64,000 nucleotides of DNA from Trebonia sp963759545 (GTDB taxonomy: Bacteria; Actinomycetota; Actinomycetes; Streptosporangiales; Streptosporangiaceae): assembly GCA_963759545.1 (NCBI GenBank), contig CAVXAB010000016.1, forward strand, positions 16,436-80,435. Reading direction: 5' to 3'. The position numbers and the translations under genes were made by a program. A model generated the notes under the pieces. The model ran no database searches. It was not told the origin of the DNA and saw nothing but the letters and a program-made list of their open reading frames with translations. Shown in pieces: positions 60,744 through 64,000 of this stretch. How positions within the stretch are numbered: the stretch's first letter is position 1; each line of letters opens with the position of its first letter.

Positions 60744-62260
60744 GTGACCGTTGGCGAAACGCTGACTGAGGCCCGTTACCAGGCGGGTCTTTCGATTGAT
60801 GAGCTCAGCGAGCGCACCAGGATCCGTGGGACGGTCATTCGCAGTATCGAGCAGGACGACTTCGAAGCATGCGGCGGCGACCTGTACGTCCGTGGGTACG
60901 TGCGCGCCATCGCGGGCGCGGTCGGCATCGACGCGCAGCCGCTGATCCGCGAGTACGACCAGGGGCGCGCCAGCGTCCAGAACGAGCGCGCGAACGGCTC
61001 GACCGGCGGGCACACCCTTGAGCTACCGAGCATCCCGCCGCCGGTCGCCCCGCCGACCACGTTCGACCTGCCGCCGGTCGCCCTGCCGAGCACGTTCGAC
61101 CTGCCGCCGGTCACCGGGGACGCGGCAGGCGACGACGGCCCGGTGGACCTGGGGGAGACGCGGTTTGACCTGCCGGCGGTCCGCGCGGACCCCGCCACCA
61201 CCTCGTACGACCTGCCGATCGTGCCCGAGGTCCCCCTCACGGCCGAGTTCCCCGCCGCGGTGCCACTCGCCGACGTGCCGGCCGCCGTGCTGCCGCCCGC
61301 GGCGGCGCAGCCGCCAGGTACCGCCGAGACGCGGTTCGACCTGGCGGCGCTGCCGGATGACCTGATGGCCGCCGGGTACGACCTCAGGCCGCCGGAACCG
61401 GCTGGGCCTGGTTCCGCGACGGCGATCATCCCCGTGGCCGGCAGCGACCCGGCCGGCAGCGACCCGGCGGCCACGGCGAACCCACCGGACAGCCGGTCCC
61501 CGTGCAGGCCGGCACCGCGCGAGACGACCAGGTGCGCGGGAAGCGCCGCGGCCTCTTCGCCGTGGCCGCCATCGTCCTGGTCGTCGCCGCGGCCCTGGGC
61601 GTCACGCTCGCGACAGGGAACGCGTCCACCAAGAACACGGCCGCCACCAGCGTGCCAAGCCAGAACGCCGCTAGCGCCGCGGCCAAGGCGAGTGCGGCCG
61701 CGCAGGCGAGCGCGTCGGCCGCGGCTCAGGCAAGCGCGTCCGCGCAGGCCAGCGCCTCTGCCTCCGCGCAGGCGCGCAGGGAGGCAGACGCCAAGGCCGC
61801 CGCCTTGCGCGTCACCACGCTGCCCGTCGCCTCCGTGGCCGCGTACGGTCCCGACGGCCTTGCCGACGGCGACAACCCGGGCAACGCCAGCTACGCCACC
61901 GCGCGCGACGCGTCGCTGCCGTGGACGTCTCAGTGGTACGTCTCGCCGGACTTCGGGATGCTGAAGCACGGCACCGGGCTGCTGCTCGACCTGGGCGGGA
62001 AGGTGACGGTCACCAGCGTCCGCCTCGACCTCGCCGAGTACCAGGGTGCGAACCTTCAGATACGGGTCGGCAACGGCACTGCGCCGCAGGACCTTCGGGT
62101 CGCGGCGAAGGCGAGCGGTGTCGGCGGCGTCGTCAAGCTCACGCTGCGCCAGCCGGCGGCCGCCAGGTACCTGCTGATCTGGTTCACCCAGCTCCCGCCG
62201 GACGGTTCCGGCCATTACCAGGCGAGCGTCTCCCACGTGGTGGTCACCGGGCGGCGTTAG
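60744..62260 (+). CDS. RodZ-like HTH membrane protein with discoidin-like C-terminus, frame-shifted in this sequence
   Basis: About 505 residues if a shift at about 61490-61502 is bridged. GTG 60744 has GGAGG upstream. The HTH_25 domain is VGETLTEARYQAGLSIDELS, ERTRIRGTVIRSIEQDDFEA and LYVRGYVRAIAGAVGI. A Pro-rich linker has repeated FDLPPV/FDLPAV/YDLPIV motifs. In the second frame come a membrane segment GLFAVAAIVLVVAAALGVTL, an Ala/Ser coiled stretch (AAAKASAAAQASASAAAQAS) and an outer beta domain (LLLDLGGKVTVTSVRLDLAE, ARYLLIWFTQLPP). It may link cell-wall state to the cytoskeleton, as RodZ does (inference). It sits between purK and purE. Confidence 0.82.
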
Positions 62261-62315
62261 CCTTCGGCCGGCCCAGCTCCCCGGTGGGCGCGGCGGTAGC
62301 CGTTACGCTTGGCCC

Positions 62316-62960
62316 GTGCAGAGTGACGTGCCGCTGGTCGGCGTGGTGATGGGGTCGGACTCGGACTGGCCGGTGATGGGGGCGGCCGCCGAGGTTCTCG
62401 ACGAGTTCGGCGTGGCATACGAGGCGGATGTCGTCTCCGCGCACCGAATGCCGCGCGAGATGATCGCCTATGGCGAGCAGGCGGCGAGCCGTGGACTGAA
62501 AGTGATCATCGCGGGCGCCGGCGGCGCCGCGCACCTGCCGGGCATGCTGGCCTCGGTCACGCCATTGCCGGTCATCGGGGTCCCTGTGCCGCTCAAGTAC
62601 CTGGACGGGATGGACTCGCTGCTGTCGATCGTGCAGATGCCCGCGGGCATCCCGGTGGCGACGGTCGCCGTCGGTGGCGCGCGCAACGCGGGACTCCTGG
62701 CGGTCCGCATTCTCGCCGCCGCCGACGATGAACTGCGCACGCAGATGATCGAGTTCCAGGCCCGCCTCACGGCGCAGGCCAAGGCAAAGGGCGCCGCCCT
62801 CAGAGAGAAGCTGTTAGCTCCCGGGGGCGACTTTTCCCGGCCAGGGCGACCGGCCATTCCCCCGATGTCGGCCGCCGCGGGCCTGATCGCAAGAACCGCG
62901 GTCGCATCAGGCCCCCGAGGACCGACCGGCATCTCCCGGCAGCCCAATGCCGTTGGCTGA
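62316..62960 (+). CDS. purE: N5-carboxyaminoimidazole ribonucleotide mutase, C-terminus altered by a repeat element
   Basis: Converts N5-CAIR to CAIR. 214 residues; class I motifs are VGVVMGSDSDWPVMGAAAEV, ADVVSAHRMPREMIAY, IIAGAGGAAHLPGMLASVTP, GVPVPLKYLDGMDSLLSIVQ and GGARNAGLLAVRILAAADDE. The usual protein ends near AKAKGAALREKL; here about 45 extra residues follow, and the final codons fall inside palindromic element copy 3. TACGCT lies 6 bp before GTG 62316, suggesting a leaderless transcript. Confidence 0.94.
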   Translation: MQSDVPLVGVVMGSDSDWPVMGAAAEVLDEFGVAYEADVVSAHRMPREMIAYGEQAASRGLKVIIAGAGGAAHLPGMLASVTPLPVIGVPVPLKYLDGMDSLLSIVQMPAGIPVATVAVGGARNAGLLAVRILAAADDELRTQMIEFQARLTAQAKAKGAALREKLLAPGGDFSRPGRPAIPPMSAAAGLIARTAVASGPRGPTGISRQPNAVG

Positions 62961-63172
62961 AGTGGTCCGTGGTGACCGTGAGGGCCACGCGCGGGCTGGG
63001 ACGTGGTGCCGGCGCGCATGGTGCGGTGCCCAAGCATATGATGCGGTCTGATCGACAGGGATTTCGGTTTTCATGTGGATTCTGCAGCTTATAAGCTGCG
63101 GAATCCACATGATCATGGTTTGGGGCCGCGGCGGCTCGGGACAATTCGGACGGAACGGGCACGCGCGGGCCC
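62947..63172 (-). repeat. Dispersed palindromic element, copy 3 (inverted)
   Basis: Inverted relative to copies 1 and 2: ATGCCGT end at 62947, TGATCGACAGGGATTTCGG box, central palindrome 63072-63111 (20-bp arms, one mismatch at 63082), CCGTCCGAATTGTCCCG box (read on the minus strand) and GGGCCCGCG end at 63172. Its first 14 bp overlap the end of purE. It lies in the 538-bp space 62961-63498; nothing else recognisable was seen there. Confidence 0.85.
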
Positions 63173-63498
63173 GGCACGAAGCCGGGGAGCGGCAAAGCCA
63201 GAACCGGGGGTCACGGCATTGCCAGGGCGGACCCCCTTACTCCCTGCCAGGCCGCGACTCGTAGCTGATTGCGACGATTTAGTTACTTATAGTCGGAAAT
63301 GCTACAGAAGCTCGACCGGTCCGCGCCAGACTGTCGACCTTTCATATCGGTTTGGGCACGGTGGCGTCCGAGGGGTGTTTACGTCTGCGCCGGTCGGGCA
63401 TTCTGGAGTCAGCGCAGGCAGCCGGAACGGGACCGGTCGCGAGTGTCTAGCGGGGGGAACGGGCACGCTGCGCTGATTGGGTCAAGGGGGAAGTAACA

Positions 63499-63715
63499 AT
63501 GGCCTTTTCTGTGTCGAAGAGCCGTCCGTTCCGCTCGCTGGGTCTCTACAAGTCCAGCGGCAAGCACGCCGCGCCCGAAGGGCTTCGTGCCTGAGCCGCG
63601 TCCGGCCGCGGATGCGAGCCACCCACACCATCCGGCGCACGCGGCCACGATGCCGCGGCTGACCGGCCCGCACGCCGACACCAAGCAGACCGACACCGAC
63701 AAGCAGGCCGCGTAA
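63499..63715 (+). CDS. Possible small basic protein, apparently frame-shifted
   Basis: ATG 63499 follows AAGGGGGAAGTAACA, a good ribosome site, and reads MAFSVSKSRPFRSLGLYKSS and GKHAAPEGLRA to a stop at 63594. A +1 change near the CCC run at 63574-63576 would carry it on as PKGFVPEPRPAADASHPHHP to KQTDTDKQAA and TAA at 63713-63715, about 72 residues in all. Both the 31-residue and the bridged form are possible. No family is recognised. A terminator follows directly. Confidence 0.35.
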
Positions 63716-63740
63716 CTTCCACGCGCGTAGCCGCAGTCGC

Positions 63741-63791
63741 AAGCGCCGGCGCCCGGCCGCATTCAACGGAATGCGACGGGCGCCGGCGCTT
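63741..63791. terminator. Strong two-level hairpin terminator
   Basis: AAGCGCCGGCGCCCG (63741-63755) pairs over 15 bp with CGGGCGCCGGCGCTT (63777-63791). Inside it CGCATTC (63758-63764) pairs with GAATGCG (63769-63775). It lies between the small plus-strand ORF and the minus-strand aminotransferase fragment and can serve both. Confidence 0.8.
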
Positions 63792-64000
63792 TGCGCTTGC
63801 GCTCCACTGCGCGCGGTCGGCCCCCCGTTCCACCGGCTCGCCGCGAAGTCGGCCAGCGCCCTGCCCAGGTCCGGCAGCGCCATCGCGTATCCGGTGTCGG
63901 ACCGCTCGACGGCCTCGCGCAGGGCCACCGCGACCCGCGTCGCAACGGCGAAGTCCATCTCGGCCATCGTCAGCGGCAGCACATCAACTGGATACGTCAG
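63792..64000 (-). pseudogene. Truncated N-terminal fragment of a MalY/PatB-type aminotransferase
   Basis: Reading leftward from the right edge: YPVDVLPLTMAEMDFAVATR, VAVALREAVERSDTGYAMAL, PDLGRALADFAASRWNGG. This matches the first 60-90 residues of MalY/PatB PLP enzymes (cystathionine beta-lyase type), whose start would lie just beyond 64000. After RWN the similarity stops, near a run of six G, and a strong terminator begins about 35 bp later, so some 300 residues including the PLP lysine are missing. The fragment is either a pseudogene or a deletion in the assembly. Confidence 0.55.

Overview
This window looks like a chromosome segment from a high-G+C actinomycete, probably a filamentous one (Streptosporangiales/Streptomycetales-like). 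The reasons are: G/C-rich third positions almost throughout; a tRNA-dependent amidotransferase operon (gatCAB); an acyl-CoA carboxylase beta/epsilon pair; an MprAB-type two-component system; an epsilon subunit and small integrative-element proteins of kinds typical of actinobacteria; and many starts lying only 6-8 nt behind a TANNNT -10 box (leaderless transcripts). The species cannot be named from the sequence alone. No rRNA, tRNA or CRISPR array was found.

Layout. 0-8.7 kb is housekeeping: purN-purH-folD (purine/one-carbon), etfB-etfA (electron transfer flavoprotein), a cysteine desulfurase and mnmA (tRNA 2-thiolation). 8.7-20.6 kb is an accessory block lying between mnmA and the methionine-synthase-like/ligA pair. 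It carries an Fsr-like MFS exporter, an OmpA-domain lipoprotein divergent from a membrane protein/VWA pair, a doubled Phd-type antitoxin with two RelE-like DDGPWNY proteins, a PLP-aminotransferase/alanine-dehydrogenase fusion, and a GntR regulator with three small membrane proteins that look like a relic of an actinomycete integrative element. 20.6-27.8 kb returns to housekeeping (MetE-like, ligA, gatB, gatA, gatC). 27.9-44.3 kb is mostly secreted or accessory functions: a sedolisin protease; a five-gene operon with a ComA-type phosphosulfolactate synthase; a divergent MprAB-like two-component system; a secreted esterase; a Tat-exported phosphoesterase; an extradiol dioxygenase; and an MFS/TetR pair. 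44.3-62.96 kb is core again: accE, a NYN protein, pccB, ppc, an MFS/XRE pair, AlaX, birA, a PH-domain protein, a second two-component system, GtrA, an NCS1 permease, purK, a RodZ-like HTH protein and purE. The right end holds a repeat element, a small ORF and the truncated 5' part of a MalY/PatB aminotransferase.

Working together: purN, purH, folD, purK and purE are five purine/one-carbon genes at the two ends of the window, and an NCS1 permease next to purK may import nucleobases. The cysteine desulfurase feeds sulfur to MnmA. EtfAB, the carboxylase subunits and BirA (biotinylation of the carboxylase alpha subunit) serve acyl-CoA metabolism.

Two global oddities matter. First, about a dozen reading-frame breaks fall in otherwise well-conserved, often essential genes (purH, etfB twice, etfA, pccB four times, birA, the RodZ-like gene, the phosphoesterase, the 11.6-kb membrane gene). 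Most are +1 and several sit in G or C runs, so uncorrected sequencing indels are the simplest explanation; broken genes are annotated over their full span. Second, a roughly 210-225-bp dispersed element with a near-perfect 40-nt central palindrome occurs three times (7.4, 40.5 and 63.0 kb); I do not recognise it as a named family.
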